A DNA stretch of 64,000 bases from Allobosea sp. BH3. Its GTDB lineage: Bacteria; Pseudomonadota; Alphaproteobacteria; Rhizobiales; Beijerinckiaceae. This document shows, in pieces, positions 55,352 to 64,000 of this stretch. The stretch spans positions 496,001 through 560,000 of the forward strand of contig NZ_JAIMCA010000002.1 of the NCBI RefSeq assembly GCF_025499465.1. The letters run 5' to 3'. Below the pieces are notes generated by a model. That model had not been told where the DNA came from. It ran no database searches and saw nothing but the letters and a program-made list of their open reading frames with translations. Position 1 is the stretch's first letter. The number at the start of each line of letters is the position of its first letter. The position numbers were made by a program, and so were the translations under genes.

Positions 55352-55624
55352 GTTGAGCCGCAGCCTGAGTTCCTTGCCCGTCTTGAAGACGGGGACGAAT
55401 TTCTCCTCCACCTCGACGGCATCGCCGGTGCGGGGGTTGCGGCCGATACGGGCCGAGCGGGCCTTGCGCGAAAATGCGCCGAAGCCGCGCAGTTCCACCC
55501 GGTCGCCCCGCTCCAGCGCCTTCACGATCTCGTCCAATATGGCCGAGACAATGTTTTCGATGTCGCGCTGATAAAGGTGGGTGTTCTGGTCAGCAATCCG
55601 CTGAACGAGTTCGGACTTAATCAT
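55340..55624 (-). CDS. ihfB: Integration host factor subunit beta
   Basis: IHF-beta pairs with IHF-alpha to bend DNA. The 94-residue protein has the HU/IHF fold: [50 protein letters not shown] (residues 61-72, with the intercalating Pro64) and [18 protein letters not shown] 55624 begins the conserved domain. It follows sppA by 28 bases on the same strand. Confidence 0.97.
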   Translation of the reverse strand: MIKSELVQRIADQNTHLYQRDIENIVSAILDEIVKALERGDRVELRGFGAFSRKARSARIGRNPRTGDAVEVEEKFVPVFKTGKELRLRLNGKS

Positions 55625-55652
55625 CGCCGGAATATAACCATTTGTATCAACA

Positions 55653-56627
55653 TCATTTTTCGGTTGCGGCAGGCTGCCAGAGCGCCAAGGGCGCGTCAAG
55701 ACGCAAGCCGATCGGCTGATCGGCTGCGCGCGCTATGGTTGCAGCCAGCCCTTCCCAGCCTGCGGCACGGGCCAGCGCCTCGCCGGCGCTCCACAGTCCG
55801 AAGGAGGAGGTTTCGCTGCGCCGGCGCCAGTCGCGCACGCGCAGGTTGCGGGAAACGCCCTTCTCGCGCTCCAGCCAGGCGATGGCGTCCGGCTCTCCGC
55901 CGATCTGGTCGACGAGCTTGAGGCCGAGCGCCTGCCGGCCGGAATGGACGCGGCCGTCCGAGACGGTGGCAAGCTCGGCATCGGCGAGATGACGGCGGTC
56001 CCGCACCATCTGCTTGAACCAGGCATAATTGTCGTCGACGACGCGCTGGAGCGCCTCACGGGCTTCCGGCGAAGTCGGCTCGAAGCCGCTGGGGGCGGCC
56101 TTGAGCGGGCTCGACTTGATCGCCTCGACCTTGACGCCGACGGTGTCGAGCAGATGCGAGACGTTGGGAAATTGGAAGAGCACGCCGATCGAGCCGACGA
56201 GCGAGGTCTGGCGCGCGACGATGCGGTCCGCCCCCATGGCGGCGATGTAGCCGCCCGAGGCGGCGACGCCGTCGACGACGGTGACCATCGGCTTCTTCGC
56301 GGCAAGTCCGCGCAACGCCGTATGCAAGGCTTCGGAACCGGAGGTGGTGCCGCCGGGGCTGTCGACCCGGACGACCACGGCGGAGACCGAGCTGCTGTCC
56401 TCGACCGACTTGATCAGGTCGAGCGTGCGACGATCCCCTGAGATGAAGCCGGAGATGGTGATGCGCGCGATGTGGGCGCCCTGCAAGGCGGCTGTGGAGC
56501 CGCCACGCCAGGCGAAGCCGCCGATGATCGCCGCGGCCACCACGCCGAGCACCGCAAGCCCCCGCCAGAGGGTCAGCTTGCGTCTGAGACTGCGACGGTC
56601 TGCAAGCAGATCGGCATCGGACGACAT
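55653..56627 (-). CDS. sppA: Signal peptide peptidase SppA, short S49 form
   Basis: SppA degrades cleaved signal peptides at the inner membrane. The 324-residue single-domain form has one N-terminal helix ([17 protein letters not shown]), [17 protein letters not shown], the nucleophile region [17 protein letters not shown] (Ser), [14 protein letters not shown], and the catalytic-Lys segment [20 protein letters not shown] lies six bases before ATG 56627. It precedes ihfB, in the order typical of the rpsA-sppA-ihfB region. Confidence 0.93.
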   Translation of the reverse strand: MSSDADLLADRRSLRRKLTLWRGLAVLGVVAAAIIGGFAWRGGSTAALQGAHIARITISGFISGDRRTLDLIKSVEDSSSVSAVVVRVDSPGGTTSGSEALHTALRGLAAKKPMVTVVDGVAASGGYIAAMGADRIVARQTSLVGSIGVLFQFPNVSHLLDTVGVKVEAIKSSPLKAAPSGFEPTSPEAREALQRVVDDNYAWFKQMVRDRRHLADAELATVSDGRVHSGRQALGLKLVDQIGGEPDAIAWLEREKGVSRNLRVRDWRRRSETSSFGLWSAGEALARAAGWEGLAATIARAADQPIGLRLDAPLALWQPAATEK

Positions 56628-56741
56628 CGGGTACTCCTGTCGGCTGCGGGTCCGTGATGTAGACCCGCCATGCCAGCCCGGCAAGGCACTAGATCGCCGC
56701 GCCTCCTGCCGGGCGCGAAGCGGCTATCCATTCCTGACTTG

Positions 56742-56786
56742 GCATCGGATTCCTCCGAAAAGCGGATTCCACTTTTCGGTCCGATG
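56742..56786. repeat. Dispersed palindromic repeat, family C, copy 2
   Basis: GCATCGGATTCCTCCGAAAA and CTTTTCGGTCCGATGC are inverted around GCGGATTCCA. It matches the element at 31719 and sits between sppA and the Hsp70-like gene. Confidence 0.88.
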
Positions 56787-56799
56787 CTCCAGCGCGACG

Positions 56800-58089
56800 T
56801 CAGGCCGCGGCGGCGGCCTGAGCCCGGTCAAGAGCGAGCAGGGCGAGGCCGCTGGCGACCGAGCGGAAGGCATCGCCGATATGCACCTTGCCGGCGCCGA
56901 AACGGCGATCGAAGAGCGCGCGCACGGCCGGGACGTAGGACGTGCCGCCGGTCATGAAGACCGCCTCGATCTTCTCGGAGGCCAGCCCGGCCTCGGCCAG
57001 GGCGCGGTCGAGCGCGGCCTCGATGGCACCGACATCCTCCGCAATCCAGCCCTCGAAATCGGTGCGGCGGATCGGCGTCTCGATGTTCACGCCCATCTGA
57101 TCGAAGCGCAGCACCGTCGCCTCGCTGTCGGAGAGCGCGACCTTGGTGGCGGAGACCGCACGGTAGAGCTCGTAGCCGAGATCGTATTCGATCACGGTCA
57201 GCAGGTCCTCGAGCTTGCCGGGCTCGACAGCCTCGCGGATCAGGGCGTTGAGCTCGGCCATGGTTTCGCGGCTCTTCATCAGCGAGAGCTTGTGCCATTG
57301 CGCGAAGGCCGCGTGGTAGTGGGCGGGGACCGGTAGCAGCTTGTCGAAGGAGCGGTATTCCGTGCCCTTGCCGAGCGCCGGCGAGACCGCGTGCTCGATG
57401 ATGCGGTAGTCGAAGGTGTCGCCAGCGACGCCCACGCCGGCGTGGGAGAGCGGAATCGCCTCCAGCTGCCCGCGCGTGCCGGGCTCGAAGCGCATCACGG
57501 AAAAGTCGCTGGTGCCGCCGCCGAAGTCGGCGACCAGCATGGTCTGGGCCCGCTTCAGGTCGCGGGCATACCAGTAGGCGGCGCCGAGCGGCTCATAGGC
57601 GAAATCGACCTGGCTCATCCCGGCGGCCGCGTAGGAGGCGCCAAGCCGGCCGAGCGCCAGCTCCTCGTCGGGACGCTCGCCCGCAAAGACGACGGGGCGG
57701 CCGGAGACGAGCGGCAGGGCGTCGCGGCCGGCGAGCCCCTCCGCGAGATCGTTCAGGAAGACGGCGATCAGGTCCTCCAGCTTGAAGAGTTTGCCGAACA
57801 GGCGCGTTTCCTGGAAGGCGCGGCTGGAGAGGTGGGTCTTGAGCGACTGCAGGAAGCGATGCTCCGCGGTCATGCCGAGGGCCATGTCCAGCGCATCCGG
57901 CCCGCTGACATGGGCGATGCGGGATTCGGGCGGCCTGCCCTCGCGCCAGAACATCAGCGCCGAGCGATAGGCATCGACGGCACCCTGTTTCGTGGCGAAG
58001 GAACGCGTGATGACCGAGCCGTCCGCACCAGCGAGCGCGACGACGCTGTTGGTGGTGCCGAAGTCGATGCCGATGGCGGCGGGGGTCAT
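56800..58089 (-). CDS. Hsp70-family ATPase without substrate domain (YegD-like)
   Basis: The 429-residue protein has the actin/Hsp70 ATPase motifs: AIGIDFGTTNSVVAL (phosphate 1), VADFGGGTSDFSVM (phosphate 2) and FMTGGTSYVPAVRALF (adenosine). The C-terminal peptide-binding domain and lid of DnaK are absent, as in YegD. Its client is unknown. GGAG lies seven bases before ATG 58089. It is inserted between sppA and rpsA, which are usually neighbours. Confidence 0.92.
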   Translation of the reverse strand: MTPAAIGIDFGTTNSVVALAGADGSVITRSFATKQGAVDAYRSALMFWREGRPPESRIAHVSGPDALDMALGMTAEHRFLQSLKTHLSSRAFQETRLFGKLFKLEDLIAVFLNDLAEGLAGRDALPLVSGRPVVFAGERPDEELALGRLGASYAAAGMSQVDFAYEPLGAAYWYARDLKRAQTMLVADFGGGTSDFSVMRFEPGTRGQLEAIPLSHAGVGVAGDTFDYRIIEHAVSPALGKGTEYRSFDKLLPVPAHYHAAFAQWHKLSLMKSRETMAELNALIREAVEPGKLEDLLTVIEYDLGYELYRAVSATKVALSDSEATVLRFDQMGVNIETPIRRTDFEGWIAEDVGAIEAALDRALAEAGLASEKIEAVFMTGGTSYVPAVRALFDRRFGAGKVHIGDAFRSVASGLALLALDRAQAAAAA

Positions 58090-58108
58090 ATCGCGTCTCC
58101 TGAATATC

Positions 58109-58200
58109 GTCATGGTCGGGCTTGACCCGACCATCTCGGAAACCAGCGGGGTCTGGTCACGAGATTCCCGGGTCTGCGCTTCGCTCCGCCCGAGAATGAC
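58109..58200. repeat. Chimeric palindromic repeat related to family A
   Basis: Left arm GTCATGGTCGGGCTTGACCC is family A-like; the right arm CGAGATTCCCGGG ... CCCGAGAATGAC is a different variant with the same terminal GTCAT/ATGAC. It lies between rpsA and the Hsp70-like gene. Confidence 0.7.
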
Positions 58201-58218
58201 GGGCTGAGCCGAAACAAA

Positions 58219-58246
58219 AGCCCGCGCGGATTTCTCCGCGCGGGCT
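58219..58246 (-). terminator. Rho-independent terminator of rpsA
   Basis: AGCCCGCGCGGA (58219-58230) pairs perfectly with TCCGCGCGGGCT (58235-58246) over a TTTC loop. TTTTGTTTC follows on the minus strand, 36 bases beyond the rpsA stop. Confidence 0.9.
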
Positions 58247-58281
58247 GAACTCGAAGGCCGGCTGCCGAAGCAGCCGAAGCC

Positions 58282-59988
58282 TCACTTCTTGTCGGTCGTC
58301 GCCTTCTTGAGGGCGGCGCCCAGGATGTCGCCGAGCGAGGCGCCGGAGTCGGCGGAGCCGTACTGCGCCATCGCCTCCTTCTCCTCGGCCATTTCCAGGG
58401 CCTTAACCGAGACCTGGATCTTGCGGGCCTTCTTGTCGAAGAGCACGACGCGGGCGTCAATGCGCTCGCCGGCCGCGAAGCGCTCGGGGCGCTGCTCGGA
58501 ACGGTCACGCGCCAGCTCGGCCCGCTTGATGAAGGTCATCATGTCGGTGTCGGCGATCTTCACGTCGAGACCCGACTCCTTCACCTCGACCACCTCACAG
58601 GTGACGATCTGGCCCTTCTTGAACTCGCCGGCATCCACGAAGGGATCGCCGCCGAGCTGCTTCAGGCCGAGCGAGATACGCTCCTTCTCGACGTCCACAT
58701 CGAGAACGATGGCCTGCAGCACATCGCCCTTCTTGTATTCCTCGATGACCTGCTCGCCCGGACGGTTCCAGTCGAGATCCGAGAGGTGGATCATGCCGTC
58801 GATATCGCCCTCGAGACCCAGGAACAGGCCGAATTCGGTCTTGTTCTTGACCTCGCCCTCGACCGTCGAACCCGACGGGTGCTGCTCCGCGAAGAGCTCC
58901 CACGGGTTGCGCAGGGTCTGCTTGAGGCCGAGCGAGATGCGGCGCTTGACGGGATCGACCTCGAGGATCGCGACGTCGACTTCCTGCGAGGTCGAGACGA
59001 TCTTGCCGGGGTGGACGTTCTTCTTGGTCCAGGACATCTCGGAGACGTGGATCAGGCCTTCGATGCCCGGCTCCACCTCGACGAACGCGCCGTAGTCCGT
59101 GATGTTGGTCACGCGGCCCTTGAGACGGGTGCCGACCGGGTAACGCTCGGCGATGCCATCCCACGGATCGGCCAGCAGCTGCTTGATGCCGAGCGAGATG
59201 CGGTGCGTGTCCTGGTTGATCTTGATGATCTTGACCTTGACCGTCTGGCCGATGGTGACGACCTCGGACGGGTGGTTGACGCGGCGCCAGGCCATGTCGG
59301 TGACGTGCAGCAGGCCGTCGATGCCGCCGAGGTCAACGAACGCACCGTATTCGGTGATGTTCTTGACGACGCCGTCGATGACCTGACCCTCTTCGAGCGA
59401 GGCGACGAGCTCGGAACGAGCCTCGGCGCGGGTCTCCTCGAGGACGGTGCGGCGCGACACGACGATGTTGCCGCGGCGGCGATCCATCTTGAGGATCTCG
59501 AAGGGCTGCGGCTGGCCCATCAGCGGGCCGACGTCGCGGATCGGGCGGATGTCGACCTGCGAACGCGGCAGGAAGGCGACGGCGCCGTCGAGATCGACGG
59601 TGTAGCCGCCCTTGACGGTGTTGAAGATCATGCCGGTGACCTTCTCGCGAGCCTCGAAGGCCTTCTCGAGCTTGACCCAGCTCTCTTCGCGGCGAGCCTT
59701 GTCGCGCGAGATGACGGCTTCACCGAGCGCGTTCTCGATCCGGTCGAGATAGACCTCGACCTCATCGCCGACGTTGATTTCCTGCTCCCGGCCGGGGCCG
59801 GTGAATTCCTTGAGCGCGACGCGACCTTCGGTCTTCAGACCGACGTCGATGATCGCCATGTCCTTCTCAATGGCAACGACCTTGCCCTTGATGACGGTGC
59901 CTTCGAGCGCCTCGTTGCGCGAGAAGGACTCTTCGAGCAGAGCGGCGAAATCCTCGCGGCCCGCGCTATAGCTTTCAACAGCTGACAT
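58282..59988 (-). CDS. rpsA: 30S ribosomal protein S1
   Basis: S1 carries mRNA to the ribosome. The 568-residue protein has six S1 domains: two degenerate N-terminal ones ([20 protein letters not shown] near 28, [20 protein letters not shown] near 120), then four canonical repeats with [60 protein letters not shown] and [22 protein letters not shown] lies five bases before ATG 59988. cmk, usually upstream, is replaced by a divergent lemA-htpX pair. Confidence 0.97.
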   Translation of the reverse strand: MSAVESYSAGREDFAALLEESFSRNEALEGTVIKGKVVAIEKDMAIIDVGLKTEGRVALKEFTGPGREQEINVGDEVEVYLDRIENALGEAVISRDKARREESWVKLEKAFEAREKVTGMIFNTVKGGYTVDLDGAVAFLPRSQVDIRPIRDVGPLMGQPQPFEILKMDRRRGNIVVSRRTVLEETRAEARSELVASLEEGQVIDGVVKNITEYGAFVDLGGIDGLLHVTDMAWRRVNHPSEVVTIGQTVKVKIIKINQDTHRISLGIKQLLADPWDGIAERYPVGTRLKGRVTNITDYGAFVEVEPGIEGLIHVSEMSWTKKNVHPGKIVSTSQEVDVAILEVDPVKRRISLGLKQTLRNPWELFAEQHPSGSTVEGEVKNKTEFGLFLGLEGDIDGMIHLSDLDWNRPGEQVIEEYKKGDVLQAIVLDVDVEKERISLGLKQLGGDPFVDAGEFKKGQIVTCEVVEVKESGLDVKIADTDMMTFIKRAELARDRSEQRPERFAAGERIDARVVLFDKKARKIQVSVKALEMAEEKEAMAQYGSADSGASLGDILGAALKKATTDKK

Positions 59989-60425
59989 ATGAACTCCTGG
60001 AGGCCGGCCGCGTATCCCGCGGATGTCCGGCATGGGCGCCTTGGCTGGTGCTGCGGTCCGGATCGCTGCCGTCGGCGCCTCCTCTCGGAGGACTGCCGGC
60101 CTTCAAGCGTCAGGCCGGGGCGCCATGGCCGCCGGTTCGATCCGTATCCCAGGGGCTCGCTTGCAAGCACGAAACGGGAGCCGGCCTTAAGGACCGCCCC
60201 CGGCGCATGATCGATCACGGCCCTTCGGACACGGGCGATGTACTGCAAGCCCGGCCCGGAAGCAAGATCGCAGGCGGCTCCTTCATTCCCATGACGCCCG
60301 CCGCCGACCGCTTCCCCAAGGTCGACCGCCGTGGCAGTGTGGCGCGCAATTATGGATAGAGAACGCGTGATCCGATCGGCTTGCCAGGCAGGCTGACCGG
60401 CGCGGGCTCCAGGGAGGGGCATCCT
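59989..60425. other. 437-base divergent region between rpsA and lemA
   Basis: No gene is supported. It must contain both promoters. On the rpsA side a compact hairpin CCTCC-GAGA-GGAGG (60078-60091, minus strand) with a GNRA loop lies about 90 bases before the rpsA start and could be leader structure; I cannot assign it to a known RNA family. Confidence 0.5.
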
Positions 60426-60983
60426 ATGGGCTGGGTCGTACTGGGCCTTATCGTCGCCGTCGGCGTCTATCTGATCATGACCTATAACGGGCTCGTCGCG
60501 ATGCGGCAGCGCGTCAACCAGGCCTTCGCGGATATCGACGTCCAGCTCAAGCAGCGCCACGACCTGATCCCGAACCTCGTCGAGACGGTGAAGGGCTACG
60601 CGACCCACGAGAAATCGACGCTCGACGCGGTCGTCGCGGCGCGCAACGCCGCGCAGGGCGCCACCGGCGTCCACGACAAGGCGGCCGCCGAGCAGCAGCT
60701 CTCCGGCGCGGTCGGCCGGCTGCTCGCGCTCGGCGAGGCCTATCCCGACCTGAAGGCGAGCGCCAATTTCCAGCAGCTCCAGGTCGATCTCGGCAATGTC
60801 GAGGACAAGCTCGCGGCGGCGCGGCGCTTCTTCAACAATGCGGTGAGCGAGTTCAACGCTGCCATCCAGGCCTTCCCCGCCGTGCTCTTCGCGCCGCAGA
60901 TGGGCTTCACCCAGCGCGAGTTCTTCGATGTCGGCGAGCAGACGCGCGCGCAGATCGAAGTCGCGCCCAGCGTGAAGTTCTAA
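60426..60983 (+). CDS. lemA: LemA family protein
   Basis: The 185-residue protein has one N-terminal helix (VVLGLIVAVGVYLIMTYNGL) and the LemA helical bundle: RVNQAFADIDVQLKQRHDLI, NLVETVKGYATHEKSTL, FQQLQVDLGNVEDKLAAARR, FFNNAVSEFNAAIQAFPA. The usual N-out membrane topology exposes a short periplasmic end. GGGAGGGG is six bases before the ATG. It is paired with an M48 protease gene 33 bases downstream, a widespread combination. Confidence 0.94.
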   Translation: MGWVVLGLIVAVGVYLIMTYNGLVAMRQRVNQAFADIDVQLKQRHDLIPNLVETVKGYATHEKSTLDAVVAARNAAQGATGVHDKAAAEQQLSGAVGRLLALGEAYPDLKASANFQQLQVDLGNVEDKLAAARRFFNNAVSEFNAAIQAFPAVLFAPQMGFTQREFFDVGEQTRAQIEVAPSVKF

Positions 60984-61016
60984 GGCGCCCGGAGCCGGAC
61001 AAGCGGAGCGGCGGCG

Positions 61017-62096
61017 ATGGCCGAGGCCTTCGGTCTCTACACCCATCAGCGCAACAACCGGATCAGGTCGAACTTCCTGATCGCCGGGCTCTTCCTGCTC
61101 GTCTATCTCACGGCCTGGGGACTGCTGCTGGTCGCCTTCGGCTATGGCGGCGTTCCGCAGGGGCGCACTGCCTTCGGCGAGGCCAGCCGCATCTTCCGCT
61201 CCTGGTTCCCGCTCATCACCGCGGCGACGATGCTGTGGATTTTCATCGGCTTTCGCGTGAACGTCGCGCTGATCGGCGCCGTTACCGGTGCGAAGGGCAT
61301 CGCGCGGGAGGACAACCCCAAGCTCTACCGGATGCTGGAGAACCTCTGCATCTCCCGCGGCCTGACGATGCCGAAGCTCGCCATCATGGAGAGCGAGGCG
61401 CTCAATGCCTTCGCCAGCGGCGTCAACGACAAGCAGTTCACCGTGACGGTGACGAGCGGGCTGCTCGCTCAGCTCAACGACGCCGAAGTCGAGGCCGTGC
61501 TCGCCCATGAGCTGACCCATATCCGCAACGGCGATGTGAAACTGATGGTCGTCGCGGTGGTGATCGCCGGCGTGATCTCCTTCATCGGAGAGCTGGTGTT
61601 CCGCGGCTTCGGCCGCAGCCGCATCCGCTTTCAATCCGACGACTCCAAGAGAGGCAACGCGATCGCCGTCGTTATCGGCATCGCGGTGATCGTGGTTTCC
61701 TGGCTGCTGGCGGTCCTGATCCGGCTCTCGCTGTCGCGCTCGCGGGAATATCTCGCCGATGCCGGGGCGGTGGAGCTGACCAAGAATCCGGACGCGATGA
61801 TCTCGGCGCTGCTCAAAATCTCGGGGCGGGCCGATATCGACGGCGTGCCCTCCGGCGTGATGGATATGTGCTTCGAGAACGACCCGGACGATTTCGCAGA
61901 CCTGTTCTCGACCCATCCTTCCGTCACCAAGCGCGTCCAGGCCCTGGTCGAGACGGCCGGCGGCCGCGCGCCAGCCATGCCGCCGCACCCGCCCAAGATC
62001 GCCGAGCGTCCCGACCTGCCGTCAATGGTCGAGGCATCGGTGCATCACGAGATCGGAGCGGGGCGAGGCCCCTGGCAGAGGCCTCCAGCGGGGTAG
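61017..62096 (+). CDS. htpX: M48-family membrane metalloprotease, HtpX-like
   Basis: The 359-residue protein has two N-terminal helices, the zinc motif HELTH (His164, Glu165, His168) in VLAHELTHIRNGD, two more helices (VVIAGVISFIGELVFRGF and AVVIGIAVIVVSWLLAVLI) and the third ligand region SREYLADAGAVELTKNPDAM. HtpX proteases remove damaged membrane proteins. The tail of about 60 residues is Pro-rich. It is linked to lemA; the sequence is longer than E. coli HtpX and belongs to the LemA-linked subgroup. Confidence 0.92.
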   Translation: MAEAFGLYTHQRNNRIRSNFLIAGLFLLVYLTAWGLLLVAFGYGGVPQGRTAFGEASRIFRSWFPLITAATMLWIFIGFRVNVALIGAVTGAKGIAREDNPKLYRMLENLCISRGLTMPKLAIMESEALNAFASGVNDKQFTVTVTSGLLAQLNDAEVEAVLAHELTHIRNGDVKLMVVAVVIAGVISFIGELVFRGFGRSRIRFQSDDSKRGNAIAVVIGIAVIVVSWLLAVLIRLSLSRSREYLADAGAVELTKNPDAMISALLKISGRADIDGVPSGVMDMCFENDPDDFADLFSTHPSVTKRVQALVETAGGRAPAMPPHPPKIAERPDLPSMVEASVHHEIGAGRGPWQRPPAG

Positions 62097-62134
62097 CCAA
62101 TCTGCATCGTGCAGAGCGTGGACGACCGCGGCGC

Positions 62135-62167
62135 CTCCGCCTTATCTTACCTAAGGTAAGAGCGGAG
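62135..62167 (+). promoter_or_regulatory. Perfect palindrome and hairpin before the Cys-rich gene
   Basis: CTTACCTAAGGTAAG (62146-62160) is a perfect 15-base palindrome. It is flanked by CTCCGC (62135-62140) and GCGGAG (62162-62167), which includes the ribosome site of the next gene. It may be a repressor operator, or an RNA hairpin that hides the ribosome site. Confidence 0.5.
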
Positions 62168-62174
62168 ACCGGCT

Positions 62175-62438
62175 ATGAAAGCGGTGATCCTGATCGCGCT
62201 CGGCCTTTCCGCGTCGATGGCGGGCTACGGCCCCGCCGGCGCACAGGAAGGGTGCCGGGCCTCGCAGAATTCATGCTCGCAGATCAATGCCTCCTGCGAG
62301 CGGAACTGCCAGAAGGGCAACAATCCCAGCGCCTGCGTCGCGCGGCTCTGCTCCGTCCCGCTCAGCGGGTGCAAGGCCAACGGCGTCTGGAAATCGGTGG
62401 CCAGCCAGAGCTGCTGGAAGACCAGCAATCGAAGCTGA
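62175..62438 (+). CDS. Small secreted protein with eight cysteines
   Basis: The 87-residue product has a signal peptide (ILIALGLSASMAGYGPAGAQ) and a mature chain of about 62 residues with eight Cys (EGCRASQNSC, NASCERNCQKG, PSACVARLCSV, SGCKANG, QSCWKTS). The spacing suggests four disulfides and a periplasmic or secreted role. GGAG precedes the ATG. It follows htpX by 78 bases. No family is recognised. Confidence 0.8.
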   Translation: MKAVILIALGLSASMAGYGPAGAQEGCRASQNSCSQINASCERNCQKGNNPSACVARLCSVPLSGCKANGVWKSVASQSCWKTSNRS

Positions 62439-62464
62439 AGCCCCCGCTTGCGAGAAGCGGACGC

Positions 62465-63073
62465 TCAGCGCCCTTCGCGCGCCCATTCGAGCGCTTCCTC
62501 GAGCCGGTCGTCGCCCCAGAACGGCTCGCCGTCCTCGGTGATGAAGAAGGGCGCGCCGAAGATGCCGATCGACTTGGCGTATTCGATCTCGGCCTTGAGA
62601 CGGGCTCGGACGTCCTCGTTGCGCGCGAGCGGCAGCGTGGCTCCCGGATCGCGCCCCGCCTGCTTCAGCGCCGCGCTCAGAACAGCCTCCTCGGCAATGT
62701 TGCGCCCCTCGCCGAACTGGGCCTGGAACAACGCCTTGGAAAAGGCGGGCGTCCAGCCCTCGTCGCGTCCGGCCAGTGCGAGCCGTGTCGCGGTCAATGA
62801 ATTCTGGGGAAATTCAGCCGGCCGGACGAAGCCGAAGCCCTGCTTGCGGGCCCGGCGCGCCGTATCCCGCCACATATAGCGGCCCTTGCTGGGGTAAAGC
62901 TCGAAAGGCGAGGTGTTCCAGCCCTGAGCCGCGAAGATCGGGCCGAGCAGGAAGGGCCGCCAGCGCAGCGCAACCCCGGCCTCTTCGGCCAGTTTCTCGA
63001 TCCTCAGCGCAGTCAGGCAGGCATAGGGGGACGCAAGCTCATACCAGAAGTCCAGAACGGGACGATTCGGCAT
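62465..63073 (-). CDS. 2-hydroxychromene-2-carboxylate isomerase family protein (DsbA/GST-kappa fold)
   Basis: The 202-residue protein has the thioredoxin/GST-kappa fold with Ser in place of the CxxC pair: DFWYELASPYACLTALRIE near the start, VALRWRPFLLGPIF, and a closing IFGAPFFITEDGEPFWGDDR. NahD-type members isomerise hydroxychromene carboxylates using glutathione; many homologues lie outside naphthalene pathways and have unknown substrates. GGAGG lies four bases before the ATG. It is divergent from argG. Confidence 0.92.
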   Translation of the reverse strand: MPNRPVLDFWYELASPYACLTALRIEKLAEEAGVALRWRPFLLGPIFAAQGWNTSPFELYPSKGRYMWRDTARRARKQGFGFVRPAEFPQNSLTATRLALAGRDEGWTPAFSKALFQAQFGEGRNIAEEAVLSAALKQAGRDPGATLPLARNEDVRARLKAEIEYAKSIGIFGAPFFITEDGEPFWGDDRLEEALEWAREGR

Positions 63074-63316
63074 TCAACCTCCAGGCGGGTACCATCTTAC
63101 AGGTCGCGCGCCTTCAGGCTATCCACCCTCCGGAGCCCGACGCCAGGCGCGGCTGAACCGCGCCAGACCGAAAGGAGCGACGCCGATCCAGCCTGATCCA
63201 TCACATGATGACGCAGGATCGATCAGAAGGTTCCGATTGCTTCGCTCCAATGCCTGCGATAGTGCGCCATTGCGTCCGAAACGCGGCCCGCAGTCACCAG
63301 CAGGAAATTGATCAAG

Positions 63317-64000
63317 ATGGCCGACACCAGCGTGAAGAAGGTCGTCCTTGCCTATTCAGGCGGACTCGACACCTCGATCATCCTCAAATGGCTGCAGACC
63401 ACCTATCGATGCGAGGTCGTGACCTTCACCGCCGATCTCGGGCAGGGCGAGGAACTGGGCCCGGCGCGCGACAAGGCGCTGCTGCTCGGCATCAAGCCCG
63501 AGAACATCTTCATCGAGGATCTGCGCGAGGAATTCGTGCGGGACTACGTCTTCCCGATGTTCCGCGCCAATGCCGCCTATGAGGGCGTCTATCTGCTCGG
63601 CACCTCGATCGCGCGTCCGCTGATCGCCCAGAAGCTGATCGAGATCGCCGAGAAGACCGGCGCCGACGCCGTCTCCCACGGCGCGACCGGCAAGGGCAAC
63701 GACCAGGTCCGCTTCGAGCTCACCGCCTATGCGCTGAAGCCCGACGTCCATGTGATCGCGCCCTGGCGCGAGTGGGACCTGCGCTCGCGCGAGCAGCTCA
63801 TCGCCTTCGCCGAGCAGCACCAGATCCCGATCGCCAAGAACAAGCGCGGCGAGGCGCCTTTCTCCGTCGACGCCAACCTGCTGCACGCCTCGTCGGAAGG
63901 GCGCGTGCTGGAGGACCCGGCGGTCGAAGTTCCGGACTACGTCTATTCCCGTACGATCTCGCCGGAGGACGCGCCTGATACCCCGACCATCGTCACGGTG
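63317..64000 (+). CDS. argG: Argininosuccinate synthase, 3' end cut by window edge
   Basis: ArgG joins citrulline and aspartate with ATP. The first 228 codons are present; the C-terminal half is outside the window. The PP-loop [15 protein letters not shown] (about 9-23), [28 protein letters not shown] and [15 protein letters not shown] are diagnostic. ATG 63317 opens the conserved domain; the ribosome site is weak (AGGA 11 bases upstream). Confidence 0.96.
   Translation, partial: MADTSVKKVVLAYSGGLDTSIILKWLQTTYRCEVVTFTADLGQGEELGPARDKALLLGIKPENIFIEDLREEFVRDYVFPMFRANAAYEGVYLLGTSIARPLIAQKLIEIAEKTGADAVSHGATGKGNDQVRFELTAYALKPDVHVIAPWREWDLRSREQLIAFAEQHQIPIAKNKRGEAPFSVDANLLHASSEGRVLEDPAVEVPDYVYSRTISPEDAPDTPTIVTV

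Noticed and set aside
60048-60359. 103-codon plus-strand frame between rpsA and lemA
   Set aside because: No ribosome site, mixed composition and location in the region needed for two divergent promoters.

Overview
The window is 64 kb of a high-GC chromosome from an alphaproteobacterium, most likely of the order Hyphomicrobiales (Rhizobiales). The gene content and operon order (rnd / lptC-lptA-lptB-rpoN-hpf-ptsN; dapE / truA-fmt-def / rmuC; rpsA / sppA-ihfB-lapA; grpE; glnD) and the types of dispersed palindromic repeat fit a Bosea-like genome, but the genus is an inference. I see no rRNA, tRNA, CRISPR array, transposase or integrase. The window opens inside an EamA permease gene and closes inside argG.

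Layout. 1-7.5 kb (minus strand): a dipeptide-type ABC importer (substrate-binding protein, two permeases, a double ATPase), then an M20 deacylase and a DMT exporter; three dispersed repeats lie between its genes. 7.7-10.9 kb: a LuxR-type regulator, anmK, two DUF1330 genes and pyrF. 11-15.3 kb: an accessory stretch with a LysM-ended unknown protein, a small lipoprotein, a long gene-poor gap, DUF1801, a SleB-type wall hydrolase, a small secreted protein and a GFA enzyme. 15.4-19.5 kb: FrnE-like DsbA, then the whole EF-P beta-lysylation set (epmB-epmA divergent from efp) and DUF1993. 19.8-21 kb: a 388-residue protein that resembles the plant IQM family. 21-25.7 kb: an MBL hydrolase, AraC/GyrI regulator plus hydrolase, and class I fumarase with a small secreted partner.

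25.9-32.5 kb is the conserved envelope and nitrogen-control block ptsN, hpf, rpoN, lptB, lptA, lptC, rnd. 32.7-39.3 kb holds DUF805, dapE, a membrane protein, truA-fmt-def, rmuC and osmC. 39.4-42.1 kb is an ssuABC-like importer with a recognisable promoter, divergent from glnD (PII uridylyltransferase). grpE, a TRIC-type channel, alkB and dapB follow. 48-54 kb carries envelope and small-protein genes: Tim44-like, a Cys-containing secreted protein, a 27-residue membrane peptide with its own ribosome site and terminator, an extensin-like lipoprotein, mepA, an orphan TctC binding protein and a DUF3309-like peptide. 54-60 kb is ornithine cyclodeaminase-like, lapA, ihfB, sppA, an Hsp70-like ATPase and rpsA. 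60.4-64 kb has lemA-htpX, a Cys-rich secreted protein, a chromene-carboxylate-isomerase-like protein and the start of argG.

How the parts relate. Much of the window serves the cell envelope (lpt genes, SleB, MepA, extensin-like, AnmK, DapB/DapE feeding diaminopimelate, SppA, HtpX), nitrogen regulation (rpoN, ptsN, glnD) and translation (EF-P module, rpsA, def, fmt, truA, hpf). The least explained features are the IQM-like protein, the LysM-ended protein, the short peptides, triplicated stop-codon segments at lptA and ihfB, and at least four families of dispersed palindromes.
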